From positions 11,236,001 to 11,300,000 of the forward strand of contig CM072874.1 in NCBI GenBank assembly GCA_036937835.1: a DNA stretch of 64,000 nt, read 5' to 3'. Made by a program: the position numbers and the translations under genes. The stretch is from Pampus argenteus. Lineage: Eukaryota; Chordata; Actinopteri; Scombriformes; Stromateidae. Each line of letters opens with the position of its first letter. Within the stretch, counting starts at the first letter, position 1. This document shows positions 14,501 through 27,982 of this stretch, piece after piece. The notes under the pieces were generated by a model, which made no database searches, was not told where the DNA came from, and saw only the letters and a list, made by a program, of their open reading frames with translations.

Positions 14501-16130
14501 TCCGCTAGTTGAAGTGGCAGCTCTATTAGTTTATCACTGACGCAACCATTTACTCTGCAAACTCGCTCGCCCAAATCCTCAGGATGATGTGTTATTTTTT
14601 GTACAAACCAGAAGAAAACAAAAGACAGTCAATAAAAGAATTTTTGAACTTGAATATAAAGAGTACATGAAAAGATAAGGGAAAGGTATGAAATTGTGTG
14701 GTTTCTTATTTTTAATGAAACTGTAACTAGTCTGCAGCAGATGTGTTGTGAACATTTTTACCGCACATTGAAAATAATTAAAACATATTTTCTTTCATTG
14801 CAATTTAACAGTAATTGCCCACTCGGGGTCATATAATTTCCCCTCATAGTTTCCTTTCCAGTTTTTGCAGAATATTGAACTTAATATTTGGTAGTTAAAT
14901 CAAAGAAAAATGAAGGCACACACCCACCCCAGTACATGCAGTATTCCCACAGAGATGTCTACACTAATAGGGTTATATAGTAGCAACACATTCATGTAGA
15001 TGAATACTAAACTGCTGGTGACAAAAACAAGCTGAAAAAAAACATGTTCACTGTAAAGATTACCAAAATGTTCTGTTTTTTATTTTAACCTTTTGTCCAG
15101 GTGGAAACAAGCTGAAGGGACAGCAGTTCCGTCTGGACTGGTCCTGGATCTCTCTGGAGAAAGAGTACTACGTGGTGGACGAGGAGGACAAGTTCCTGGA
15201 GGTGGTCCTCAGACGGAGAGGCTACCTGGGAGAGACATCGTTCATTGGTTAGTCTGTGTACTTTTCTCTCTTCCTTTGTGTTACAAGACATATTTTGTGT
15301 TTTTAGCTGGCGCTGTCTAGGGATGTTAGTGTGAGTTTGTTGATGTGTTAATTCAATTTCAATCAAATGAAATGAATTGCTTACCTGAGACGTTGCTATT
15401 AGAAACTGTTTAGAAAAGGACAGGCAATTTCAAAAAAATACTTGGCAGGTGATTAGACGAACCATCTATCACTGTATTGCCTTGCGAGGCAGCTGGTTTT
15501 AAACCCTCATAGGACGTTGATGGGTCTAAACCATGACACAAGCGCATAACTTCAAGCCTGTTAACCCCTGTTAACACAACAAGTCAAGACTGACAATAAG
15601 TGAATCATCAGCAAACTCTAGTACTGCACATAAAAATGCAGCTTTGGTTTTTCCACAAAAAAATCAGTTACCTTTTGAAAGACATTTGAAAAAACTACCC
15701 ATACTATATGAATAAATAAACATTGTTAAATTCAAAAGATTAACAAAAGATGTCTCCAACTTCACTAAAAAGTCCATTCTGTTCACTGCAGCTTCTACAT
15801 CATACTTGGTCTCCCAAATGATGGTCATATATGGTATTTACTCATCTTAAACTCAGATTTGAGCACAGAGAAACCTTCCATCTTCAGCAGACGAATGTGA
15901 AAACAGCCTTCCTGCACCAAACTCTGAACTTCATTCTGCACAGCGAAGGTCAAACATCCAACTAAAATAACAATAAGATGGGGGGGGGGACTTTAAAAAT
16001 AAAGTGAGCATTGTGCCTGCTGCAACGCAAGAAATTAGCCAGCTACACAAAAATCAATGCAATGAGTTTTTAATAAGCTGTTTGACCATCAGATGGAAGT
16101 GATATGGAGTTAGAAACAGCAGCCCAGCAT

Positions 16131-16166
<36 letters not shown>

Positions 16167-16397
16167 GTGTGTGTGTGTGCAGGTTCTAAGGTTAAAAGGA
16201 TGATGATGATGACGATGTCCCTGAACACTCTCTTAGCCCTGACTTAGCTGTGAACTGACATGCTTCAGCTCGTTCACGCTGGGAGAAGCAGCAGCTGTAA
16301 GCAGCTTTTACTCTCTCCCACCTCTCATCATCATTCTGATCCCTGTTAATCGTGTTAGCATCATAGTATCAGTTTATGTAAGCTTTAAGACTTATTT

Positions 16398-16431
<34 letters not shown>

Positions 16432-19400
16432 GGGGTTTGTGTGTGTGCACGTATGGGTGAATGCACAATTTCTTATGGGAAGGTTTTGAGTGTATCTCTT
16501 TGGCATGCATGAAAGCTTGTGTTCTGACTCTCTTTGCACATTTTGGTGTGTAAGCACCTGGTTATCTCTGACCACATACACAAGACGTATGCACACCACA
16601 CGTTCACTTTCAAGCCCTCTTTTTTAAAGAACATCTAACGTGGTATGTCAATGCTAAAATGCATCAATGTGAAAGTGCTTTCCATCTAGACTGACATAGC
16701 TCCAATATGTCGGGTAAAAGCATTTTAATGCATAAGTGCAGGGTTTGAAGGAAGATTAAAGAGAAGCATTATTTACTCGTAACCTTATCGGGAGGGGAAA
16801 AGTACAAGCTTGAGTCACTTTGACAACACTATTTTTCTCTTATTACCCCAAATCTACTATATACTGTATGCATCTATACTATATATTTCTAGGTATTGGT
16901 GTGTCTATGTGCCCAGTGTAGACCTGTTCAGGCTGTGATGATGAAATATGGTCCAATTTAGAGTAACACAGGGTGAAAAACAGAAACGGATCAAAGTCTA
17001 ATAACTTTCATAGATATCAATTTGCTGGGCGAGTGAACAGAAGAATGGAGCAAAAGAACTGATAACACAGTGGCAACATACTAGGATCACCATACAATGT
17101 AATGCAATACAATATAATACAATACTGCCACGGTAATTGTATCTTTGATTTACGTTTGGCATCAGTTGAGGTTAAATTTACAGCACATGGATAAAACAAT
17201 AGAAATAGAGCTGCAACATTTAATTGATTATTATTACTATGGTCAAAAAAACAATTAGAATAGCAGTGGATTTGGCCAAGTATAATGATAGAAAAGTAAT
17301 CTAATAGTAAAAGAAAAGAAAAGAAGAGGAGAAGAGACAGACAGATAGTGATAATGTTTGCTGCAGTGCAAGGGGTTAGCTGATGAAAGCCAATGTGGAG
17401 GTGGAGGGCAGCTGTTACACATCCTCCATCACAACAGGATGTACAGGTAAAGAGGATCAGTGAAGAAAGAATGCAGAGATAAGATCAAGGTTCAAAGATG
17501 CCCCAGCAAAGCACAGCTCAGGCAGAACGGGGCTGCACCACAGGACGGGGATCAGATAGGTTCCCTACACCACCGTTTTCAAGCTTACACCGCACTCTCT
17601 CACTTCTCATGAAAGAACAAATCTCTCCGACCACAAGACTAATATATCAACCTTCAACTTAATTCTTCAAGGGCGTTCGCCCTCCTCTTCACCTTCTGCG
17701 TCTTCTTCTAAGTGAGTTCTGTCACTTCCTCCTGTCTCCCGTGGTACCGTCCCACTGACATGTGAACCCATTTAACCTGTCTCACCCTCTTTTTCTTTTT
17801 CATCCATAATCTTGTCTCACGTCAGCTCACTGTGAGGAGTACTTGGTCCTTTTCGCCTGTAACCTGCTTTTCCTCATCAAAGACTCCACCTCTCTTCTTC
17901 CTGCTTACTCACTGCTTTATTGCCCTGAGTGTGTGCCGTAGGCTTTCATCCACCCACTCTCCATTAGCGTACCTTCTTTCTTCTCTCCTTTCTGTTTAAC
18001 TCCAGCATGACGCTCATTGTTTGTTCTCAAACCTTGTGTCACATCTTCTTGCTCTGTTCGTCTCACGAAAACCCACCACTCTCAAGTTCTGATCCTCTCC
18101 TTCTCTCTCCTTTTCTTTCTTCTTTCCTTGCTGTCTTCTTTGCTGTATTGGTAATAAAGGGACCCCATTAGGAAATGAGACAGAATTGAATTCTCATTTT
18201 TCTTTTCTACTCCTTCCTCACTCCTTTTTTTCTTTCTAAATTATCCCTTTCATGCTACATGCTCTGAGAGATTAATGGAGGTTGGTAAGGTGCACTTTTT
18301 TCATCTCCAGCGGCCTATCGTCCAGCCACATTACTGTTGACAAGCATACTGGATAAAATCATCTCTCAATTTTATTTCACCGGGAGAAAATAGAAAGTGT
18401 TGCCCACTGAACCTCTCCTTTAGTTCTACACCTCAACCGCCTTGATGTGAAATGACCTTTATGGTATAATGAGCATGAAAGGCAACAGCACTCATATATT
18501 CTATGATGAATTGAATATTTTACGATCATCCAGACTTTGCTTATTGCAGTGTTTGCTTTCAATGGTGAAATAAACTACAATACCAAACAAGAACGTTTGC
18601 AGGTATAAACAGAATATGTTTATGCAGCTCTTTGCATGTGTGAGTTTGTGTGTGCGTTGTGAAAATTGAAACACAAGGGACTGTAGCTTTAAGGAACATA
18701 AAGATCAAAACCCTCAGGTGGGTATATATCCACCTGCTGAGAAGAAACCATAGAGCGACCCCAGACCCTCCAGGGAGTTCAGCAAGGGTGTCGCAACAAG
18801 GCTCCACCCATTTAAGATGAACGCATCTTCTCCCCTCTAGGCAGATGTCTGTGTATGTGGGTTTTATTTGATGTAGATCAACTGATCATTAGAACAGAAA
18901 GATGAGATGACGAGAAATCAGTGGTTACAAGACTCTGGGTTATCAATTGATTGGACTTTAAGTTTTTATCTCTTTATTCTTTGTTCAGAAAAAGAATCAC
19001 CAGAAGTCAGGATTTAATGCAGTAGAGATTCATGTCAACAACAAGCCCCGAGATCCACTCAACCCAGATTTTCACTACTTTTTCCAATACATGATCGGGC
19101 AGATATAGGCCAAGGTTTCTTTGTCCTTACAGAATGATATCATTTCCACACTTTCTACCCACCTTCTCTTGGTATCGTCCCCTATTACATCATGGGCATT
19201 ACAACATTAGGTCCACGCCTGTTATTACATCATCCATGGCATGATCCCATTAAACTGGACTCACGCTGTTACTGTTTTTTTATATATATTTATTATACAT
19301 ATATTCTTTCTAAAATATACAATTTTAATTTAGCTTTGTTGTTCTACATTTTTTTTTAAAAGTTATGTTATACTTACATTTTAACACACATATACTATGT

Positions 19401-22400
19401 ACTATGTATATACTTTGACATTATGTTACATTAATTACATTATATACATCAGTTTTCATGAACAGTGCTGCTATTTTATAAAGTGTTGTAACTCATAATT
19501 CTGATGTAAGTCATCGCAAGAAAACATTGACCCAGGTTAGGCTGATAGGATCTCACAGCAGTGAACGAGCAAACCAAGAGTTGTCCTGACTAAACTTCCA
19601 TTAGTCATGTCTTGGATTTTACCAGAGAGACTTACATCTGACCCCAGAGAAGTACATTTTTGTGTTGTGTTAATGCCGCTGCAGTAAGCAACAGCAACAG
19701 CATTCTTTTTCCTGCTGTTAAAAAGCAAAGAAACTGTGAAGGTTGAGAAATAACAATACCTTGGTGTTATATGCAGGGTTGCTGACAAAAATACAGTGAA
19801 AGAGGTTGGCTTATGTGCAGCAGGTCTATAGATCCAGTCAAATGGAAGACACAGCGGCATTGCATTAGAGTAAAAAGTATTTCTGGGGACTTCTCTCTCT
19901 ACTTTTGTTGGTGAACATTTTTTGACAAGAAAGATTTTTATGTAGTCAAAGCCAGATAGTATATTGGGCCAGTTAGCGATTAAATGAACCTAGAAATCCA
20001 AAGCATAACAACAAAAACTAATTTGACTATGAATTCCCTCTGCAGTCTGGGGGCTGTGAATGAATACAATCACTTAAGGTCCTCACAGGTACAGTAATAT
20101 GAATGAATGACTGTATTCCTGCAGGTGTGATTATTTTCATCTTAAATTGTGAATACCATACTCACTTCTCAGATCTTACTCTCTATATGATCTAATGTAT
20201 CCAGTCTCATCCACATGTCTGACTAGACTAAAAAGGAAGCATGGCTCTGGTTGTCTTGTTCTCATGAGGCGTTGTGAGTTTAGACAAAGGAACATGAAGA
20301 GCGACTTTCCAATTGTAATACATTATATGGCTTATGTTTCCTTGATGTGTGTTTGATGTAAAAGTGGTACAAGTAAGCTTTCCTGCTTTGTAGGTGTAAC
20401 GGTGAGCATGAATGTCAGATGGATCGTAAAGTGGATTCACATGAAAGACATATTATATAATAATAATAGGAGATATTTGAATAGAAAAGGAGTTGACACA
20501 CACACACACACACACACAGATACACATAACCCATGGAAAGCAACCATGGTAGGTAATCCATCTCAGTAAAGTGGAATATGCTTATTTAAAACGCCTCAGT
20601 TATAAATTCATTTCACACATTCCCGAGGTTCTGTAAGTGATCAGTGAAGAAAAACAGATGCAACCTTCTTTTTCTCACCACTCGCTGAACAACATTAAAG
20701 GGTGTGAATATCTAATCTGATTTTTTTATCTGTTTCTCTCTTTTGCCTGTCACCCTTTCATGTTCGCTTTCTTTGTTTCATCTGCACGTTTTCCTGTCTT
20801 GTCTGTTTATTTTACACTCATCTGGCCTGTCCTTCCTGTGTTTGTCTTTACATCTATCCAGGCATTGGCACCCAGGATGGCAGTGCAAAGAAGGATGAGG
20901 ATTTTAAGGGTAAGTCCCAGAAGCAGGTCCAGTTCAACCCGGGACAGACAAGCGCCATGTGGAGAGTTCGGATCCTGACTGATGGGAAATACGAGCAGTT
21001 GGAGACCTTCCAGATTTTGCTATCGGAGCCGGTGATGGGCGTGCTGGAGTTTCCTGCTACAGCAACTGTTGAGATCCTGGATCCTAGTGATGGTCAGTAC
21101 TGATCATTCACACTGTTTAGTGTGCATTCACCATGCACATCGATATTTTTAGGGTATATATATATATATATATATATATGGCAATATTATCTTTCTGGAC
21201 ACATACAGCTACATCACAGCAGACTACAAATTTTGAAATTTATTTTAATTTTTACACATGTAATCTGAATACTTTCAGAGGATCTCCTCATTTTGAAGGT
21301 AACACGGAACACTAAATGACTTTACTGTACTTAATACAGAATACAAAATAATGTGCTGGCAACATTCATCAATAACAGGGATGACCAAACCTTTTTTCTG
21401 TAAGGTGACTGTGTGCCAACTCAAACACACTGCTTTGGATTCTGAAGTACTGTATAAATATGCAAATGGTCCACCATTGTTGTCCCTTGATTCTGTTTAT
21501 GAATTTAATGGACAGAATCTCAAGACACAGCCAGGGGGAGGAGAGTGTTTGGTCTGGGGACCTCAGCATTGCTTCACTGCTTTTTGCAGATGATGTGGTT
21601 CTGTTGACTTCAACACACCATGACCTCCAATAGGCACGGGAAAGTTTACAGCCAGATGTGAAGCAGTCGGGATGAGAGTCAACACCTTCAAATCTGAGAC
21701 CATGTTGCTCTGCCAGAAAGTGGTAGACTGCTTCCTCTAGGTTGGGAGTGAGTTGCTGCTCCAAATGAAGGAGTTCAAGTATCTCGGGATCTTGTTCACG
21801 AGTAAGAGAGAACATGAGGTTGACAGACAGTGCAGCTTCAGCAATAATGTGGACGTTGTACTGGACCCTTGTGGTGAAGAAAGAGCTGAGCCCGAAGGCA
21901 AAGCTCTCAAATTCACAAGTTGGCCGATGTTTCAATCCTCAGCTATGGTCAGAAGTGTTGGTAGTGAGATTGAGAATGAGATAGCAAATATAAGCAGTCA
22001 ATGTGCATTTTCTCCTGAGGGGAGCTTCTAGTAGAGCCGTCAGTCTCAGGCAGTTTGAGCAAATAGTTAGTATTCCTCCTGCTCCAGGCACATCCAGCTA
22101 GTAGAAGACCCCAGGGCAGACCCAGAACATGCTCGAGGAGGTACTGCATATCTCTTCTAGTCTGGTAATGCCTTGGGACCGTTACTGAAGGGCGTTGCTG
22201 GGTGAAGGATGTCCGGGTTTCCTTACTTGCCACCACAACACAGGTAAACACCAGAAAATGGAAAGTTAATGTTTTGACCATAATCATCAGGATGAATCAA
22301 AGGTTCTTCTGAAGTACTGACATTGATGTTCACCAGTAAACATAAACCCTAACCCCACTTATGCTCACAAAACTACAGTCTTTCCCTCTTAAATAGTAAT

Positions 22401-23989
22401 CTGCCATTTTCAGCCTCCTCATTCTTTGTGCCTTTGTGTGTAAATCGAAGTGTTAATGGGATATTGAGTAGTGCGACAAACCGCCTGCTCCATCAAGGCC
22501 AGATTTACTCTCTTCACTGCAGCTATCACATTTTTTATGAATGTATTACTCCCTTCATCAGTACAACTTTGAAGTTATAGATGTGCAACAAAGATGGTAA
22601 CACTGAAACTTTGATTATAATGACACACAATAGCTGATCACAACACTCTCTCATCACCCCCCCACACACACACACACATCTTCCCTTCTCAATCTATCCT
22701 CCCCTGTGGGTTAATTATGGTGTGTGTGGAGGGCAGGGGCTGGTTTGTTTTCTGTTATCTCCGGGGATTGTCTAATGTGACAGAGATGTGCCACTCTGTA
22801 CTCTAATGGGCCAGTGAAGCTTTAGCTATGCCTGTGGCGTTAGCTGTTCTCCAGCTTCTTTCTCTAATGATGAAAACTGGCTTTGTCTGGTCTTCTGGTT
22901 AGCCTGGAGATTCCCTCCCTAGGGGGCATGAGTTTGTTCTGACAGCATGGACAGTCTCTGTTTGTCTGTGCAAATGCCTGGAGCTATTCGATATGTTTTT
23001 TGATTTGTTTGTTTTTATTATAGCTGTAAGAATGCATACCTTCTGTATTAGCCTGTCGCTACTTTGATTAATAATGAGGAGTGAGTTTGTCCTATAGTGT
23101 GTTAGCTACCTACTCTCAGAGCTGGAGCAGACTCAAACTCCAGCTTTCCTCCTCTAAAACTTTATGACTTTCTTTCATATATAATCCATGCACAGTGCTG
23201 GCTAAAGATGAAGGTGGCCGTCTGCTGTTTGACTGTTTGCTGCAAGCAGTATCGGCATGTAGCCACAGTCAGGGATGTCTTTCTTGCTTCCTCTACAGCA
23301 AGGACGCAATGAGTTGAGCTGTTAGCAAAGTCACTAAATGATGAAGAACAGTTTTTTTTTTCTTTTGTATTTTTTTGTCTGGAATAACAAGGCCATACAC
23401 ACTCGTATGTAATTATAAGAGCTTTGTCTCAGTTAGAATATAAAATCTCTTGACTAATGTAGGCCACATTAACTTGTCCGGTTGTTAAAAGGTGCCAGGT
23501 CCGTAGAGGCTTTTTTTTTTGTTGACATTTACAGTTTTGTTTTAGATATATATATATTATGGGTATAACCAGCAATACAAACTGGTAATGTGTAAAATGT
23601 GCAACTACCACAACAAACAACCAGACACAAAGGAAAGATCTCTGCATCCATAGAATATTCATGATATTATCAATAATGGAAAAGTTCTAGGCATAGAAAC
23701 AAAAAACCAAACATATTTTTGTTTTGTGTTTTGGCAATACAATAGCTAGATCAGGTTCTAGTAGACACTATTTTAACACCTTCTCTAAAAGCATGTGGAT
23801 TTTTTTTTTCTCCCCATGAATGTTTTAAAATGTGTGTTTTCCTGAACTTGACCCACTTGGCTGAAAATGTGCCTCTCCAAGTCTTAGGTGGACTTACAGG
23901 CTGTGTGAGGCGAAACGTGAAAGAACTGTGAGCAGACGAGATATGCAGTATGTGTGTAGAGAGAAGGAGGAAAATCATGGTATAGTGAG

Positions 23990-24042
<53 letters not shown>

Positions 24043-24436
24043 TGTAGAACAGGTAAGCGGTGGACCGTAATCCCCTGCTATGAGTTCCTGTACCCCCCTG
24101 GGGAGTGACAGATTGTAGACAGCGAGAAAAAGGAAAAATGGAGGAGAGGGTAGAAGATTGAGAGGAGAGAGAACGATTTAGGCACAGTTACTGTAAGAGA
24201 AGAGAGATGTTTGACCCCTGCAGTGCACAAGATTATTTTATGTTGATGACTCCATCCCAAAGAGTCACCTTAGGTGGATCTTCTTTTGTACCTTAGGTGG
24301 TGAACCCAACATCTAAATCTGTTTTGCACTGATTTTTCACAGTCCAGCTCTCGCCGTTTTAATGCAACTTTTTGTTGCACAAGCGAGCCACAAATGTCTT
24401 GCAATTCCTATCATTCACTCACTCATTCATCCACTC

Positions 24437-24474
<38 letters not shown>

Positions 24475-27378
24475 GGGGAACAAAGTCACTGGGAGATCTG
24501 GGACAAGCTGAGTCTGCTCTGTTAGTATTTTTTATTGGTCCCTGTGCGTCTGTGGAAAATAGCTCCAACATTTATTGTTTCTATAATGCCAGTAAGTTTT
24601 TCGTTTTGATAGATGATGCTTTCACTGGCTCCGAGTCTCTCTCTCAATCACAAACTCCTCTCACAGGCAGAAAGGAGCAGAGAAAGAGAGAAAGAAAATA
24701 AGAGAAATGGTTTGTCTGACCCCTCCGTGTATAGAGGAGTTGATGTGTGAAACTCACTCTGTAGGATGGACTGAGAGGCTTGCATATGTAATTGTCTGCC
24801 TCACCAGGCAGTAAGAAAAACCTCCAGAGGAGTCTCTTTGAAGAGCACCTCTGGTTGCACCACACTGAAAACTGTGATGGAGAGTTATTTTTGAATAAGA
24901 AGAATAAGCACAATGCATTAGATCTGAATAAAAAATGTCAGCTGCAGCTCACGAATGCTGAGCCAGAATAAAAGCCTGTATCAGTTATTGATGCCCTAAT
25001 GTTCTGTGGATTTTTGCAGATTGTTATACATATGCTTAGCCTTTTCTTTTTTCTCCTCCAAACAGAGTCGACTGTGTTCTTCCCTGAACAGATCCACTCA
25101 GTGGAGGAGGATGCTGGGGAGCTTTTCATCCCAGTGCATCGCAGTGGAGACATCAGCCAAGAGCTCATGGTGGTCTGCTACACTCAGCAGGGTACAGACT
25201 GGACTTTTTTCACCTCATCTAACCCATTTAACCTCATTGCATGCTGTCTGCCTGCCTGCTGGCTTTGCTGGTCAAACAGATCACATCAGATGGTGTGTGT
25301 CATTACTTAAGAGCTCAGTGCATAATTTTTAACAACATAAATTCGCTTGCATAATTAAAACAATTGTTTGAGGATTCTGCATTTATTAAAAATACCTGCA
25401 AATTGATTTGAGAACGAGAAACAGTCTGATATCTGGTGATGAGCCTTTTGTTCACATTTGGATCACAGATTGTGCTGTATTGCTTTAATGTAATGCTAAT
25501 CTATTCATGTGTATGGTAGAGGTGCACCTGTTGCACCTATCCTGTTAGACAGTGCCAGTGAAGTCTCTTGACGCAAGTGTAAGAAATTTGCATTTTCACA
25601 GCCTGGTTCCAAGTGTTGCAGTAGTTAATTCAAATCAAAAACATGCTTCCACACAACATCCACTCTCTTTGTGATCATTCAGATCCAATTTCAATGATAT
25701 ACTTGCAGCTGGTGATATGTGAGAAGTTACACATTTCAGCCTGTACCTTCTCCCCCACAAGTTAAATTCCTAAAACATGAAGAGATGATGCACACACTGG
25801 TTAGCCTAATGAGGGAACTATTGTTAAATGTCAAAAGGCCCTAGTGACTGCACCACAGGTTTTCATTTTAACAAAACCTAAGGGGATGTTATATGTACCC
25901 AGTGTGCTCTGTCATTAAAAATACTGCACTGACCTCCACTGATGGGCTTTCTGTAATAAAAGATCAAACTTAAGTTATATGTATAATGGCTACAATAACA
26001 GTCCGAATTTTATTAAACTAAAAGAAAAAATACATATTATTACTGATTGTCACAAAAGTATATCAACTTGATGTCCTCAACCCCTTGTGATTTTTTTTTT
26101 TTTTACTTTTCTTCTTTACACTAATGTCACATCAAATTCAGCTTACTATGTATATGTATATGAACATTATTAGTTCAATCACAGTATATCTTTTACAGGA
26201 ACAGCTGACATCTGATGTCTTTAAATATGTACTTTCAATCAAACTCCTGCTGCTGTCTTCACCTTTCTTTTCCTTTTCTCTCTGAAGGTTCTGCCTCAGG
26301 AACGGTTCCCACTGCCGTCCTGTCTTACTCGGACTACATCTCCCGCCCGGAGGAGCACAGCAGCATCATTCGTTTTGACAAGGGTGAGAGGGAGAAGCAG
26401 TGTCGCGTGGTTATCATCGATGATTCTTTGTACGAGGGAGAGGAGAATTTCAACGTCACTCTGTCACTGCCTGTCGGGGGGCGTCTGGGTATGCACTACC
26501 CCACCACCAAAGTCAACATCTTGGAAGATATGGATGATGGTAAGGCATGCTGATGCTACACTGAAGCCAGTCAGTCAGCCGGTAATTATCCTTGTTCTTT
26601 TCTGTGCTTGCTTACTTCTCCTATATTTCTATTTCCAGCGATCTTTATGTGCACGTTTTAATAACTTGATAGAGAAAGGTTTTAAATCAAGCTCTGGTTA
26701 AACACTTTTCCCTTTAAATGTGATGGACCCAAATCACACAGATGAAAGGTTTTAGTGAACTTTGAAAAAGGCTTTTTGTCTCCAAAGAGAAGCCGAGAAA
26801 ATGCAATTTATTTTGGGGTTGTGTCGGACTTAGAGGTTAAACAACACTTGCTTATGCACACACATGTAACCACAGAGTGTGAATTCACAGCACAAGAAGT
26901 TCTGGTGTTTTGAATTGTCATCAAAGCCTTTAAATCACAAAAGTTCTCTTAATTAAGCTTGTTTAAAAACATACCGGGTGTTGAGTCATGCAGGATAAGG
27001 AGCTCTGAGAACACCCTGACATAGACCCTGTGTACCCACAGCAGACAGCTGATATCAAACTCCTGTCTCGCTGTCATTCGGGCAATTTTTAATTACAGTT
27101 GAGACTCACACAGGAGTCTAGTGGGACTACATTATCACACATGTCCCTGTCCTGCTTCCATCATGTTACAGCATCATATGGACAGCGTAGAATATTCTGT
27201 AGTGGAAAATTTGTCTCTATATATTTATCTGCCACTTAAAATAACTTGAAGATCTTTTAAAATGGTTTATATCAGAAATAGTTAGTGAAGAAGTGAAGTT
27301 ACTCTATTGCCAGACTACAACAATGAAGATTTACAACTGAGAGCTCATTTAGAGATACAAATAACTGTGACAAATTAA

Positions 27379-27415
<37 letters not shown>

Positions 27416-27947
27416 AGTGGAGGCATCTGAGGGCCAGTCAACAAGGAACATGACACACTGCCTGATTGTTACTAAATTGACAGAAGACTCAGTTGTGGTG
27501 CTGAGTTCAAAGGAATGGAAATGTGTTTGTGAAAGCCTGACTCCAGAGAGAGATGGTGTGTCATCTTTAACCTCCCCAAGGATAATACATCATCTGACAG
27601 TTCTCTAATACCTGCACCCAGGCAGTAAAACTGCAGCTTCCTTCATTTGAGTACAACTAACCAAGGAAAATAGAACAACAGGAGTCACAATGCTCTGTGT
27701 TTACTTGTGTGCACGGCTACCTGCGTCTGCCGTGCATGTCTGTGTGTCTGTGCACGCAGAGTTAATGCTAATGTCAGACCTCAAATTCTGCATCAAAGCT
27801 AAGTGGTAAGAAAAGTACTTGAAAACTCTAAGTGTGACTGGTAGTGCTCTCTAGCTCCATTTTTCCTTCCCCCAGGTCAAAGTCAAGTTCAGTCTGCCGT
27901 TCTCCTTCCATATTTTTCTCCACTACCACCTCTCTCCCCCCTTCTCG

Positions 27948-27982
<35 letters not shown>

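Larger units (their letters stand above)
5224..15100 (+). other. frem2: frem2 intron 2 (9.9 kb)
   Basis: The longest intron of the window. It contains a CA microsatellite at 11457-11522, smaller CA runs near 11800 and 13170, A-runs, and one fragment of a dispersed fish repeat near 7940-8150. Open frames here are random in composition and have no recognisable domain. No RNA gene was recognised. Confidence 0.85.
15248..20861 (+). other. frem2: frem2 intron 3 (5.6 kb)
   Basis: No gene seen. It holds GT microsatellites (16134-16180, 16401-16429), a CA run (20495-20519), a strongly pyrimidine-rich stretch near 17570-18260, and a short reversed fragment of the GTTGCAGCTCT repeat at 17207-17250. 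Confidence 0.85.
21093..25065 (+). other. frem2: frem2 intron 4 (4.0 kb)
   Basis: Contains a LINE relic (21500-22270), an AT run (21155-21179), a TG microsatellite (23991-24042) and a GA microsatellite (24441-24471). No other coding sequence is supported. Confidence 0.85.

Noticed and set aside
22340..22358. Telomere-like AACCCTAACCCC
   Set aside because: Only about one and a half units; no array.
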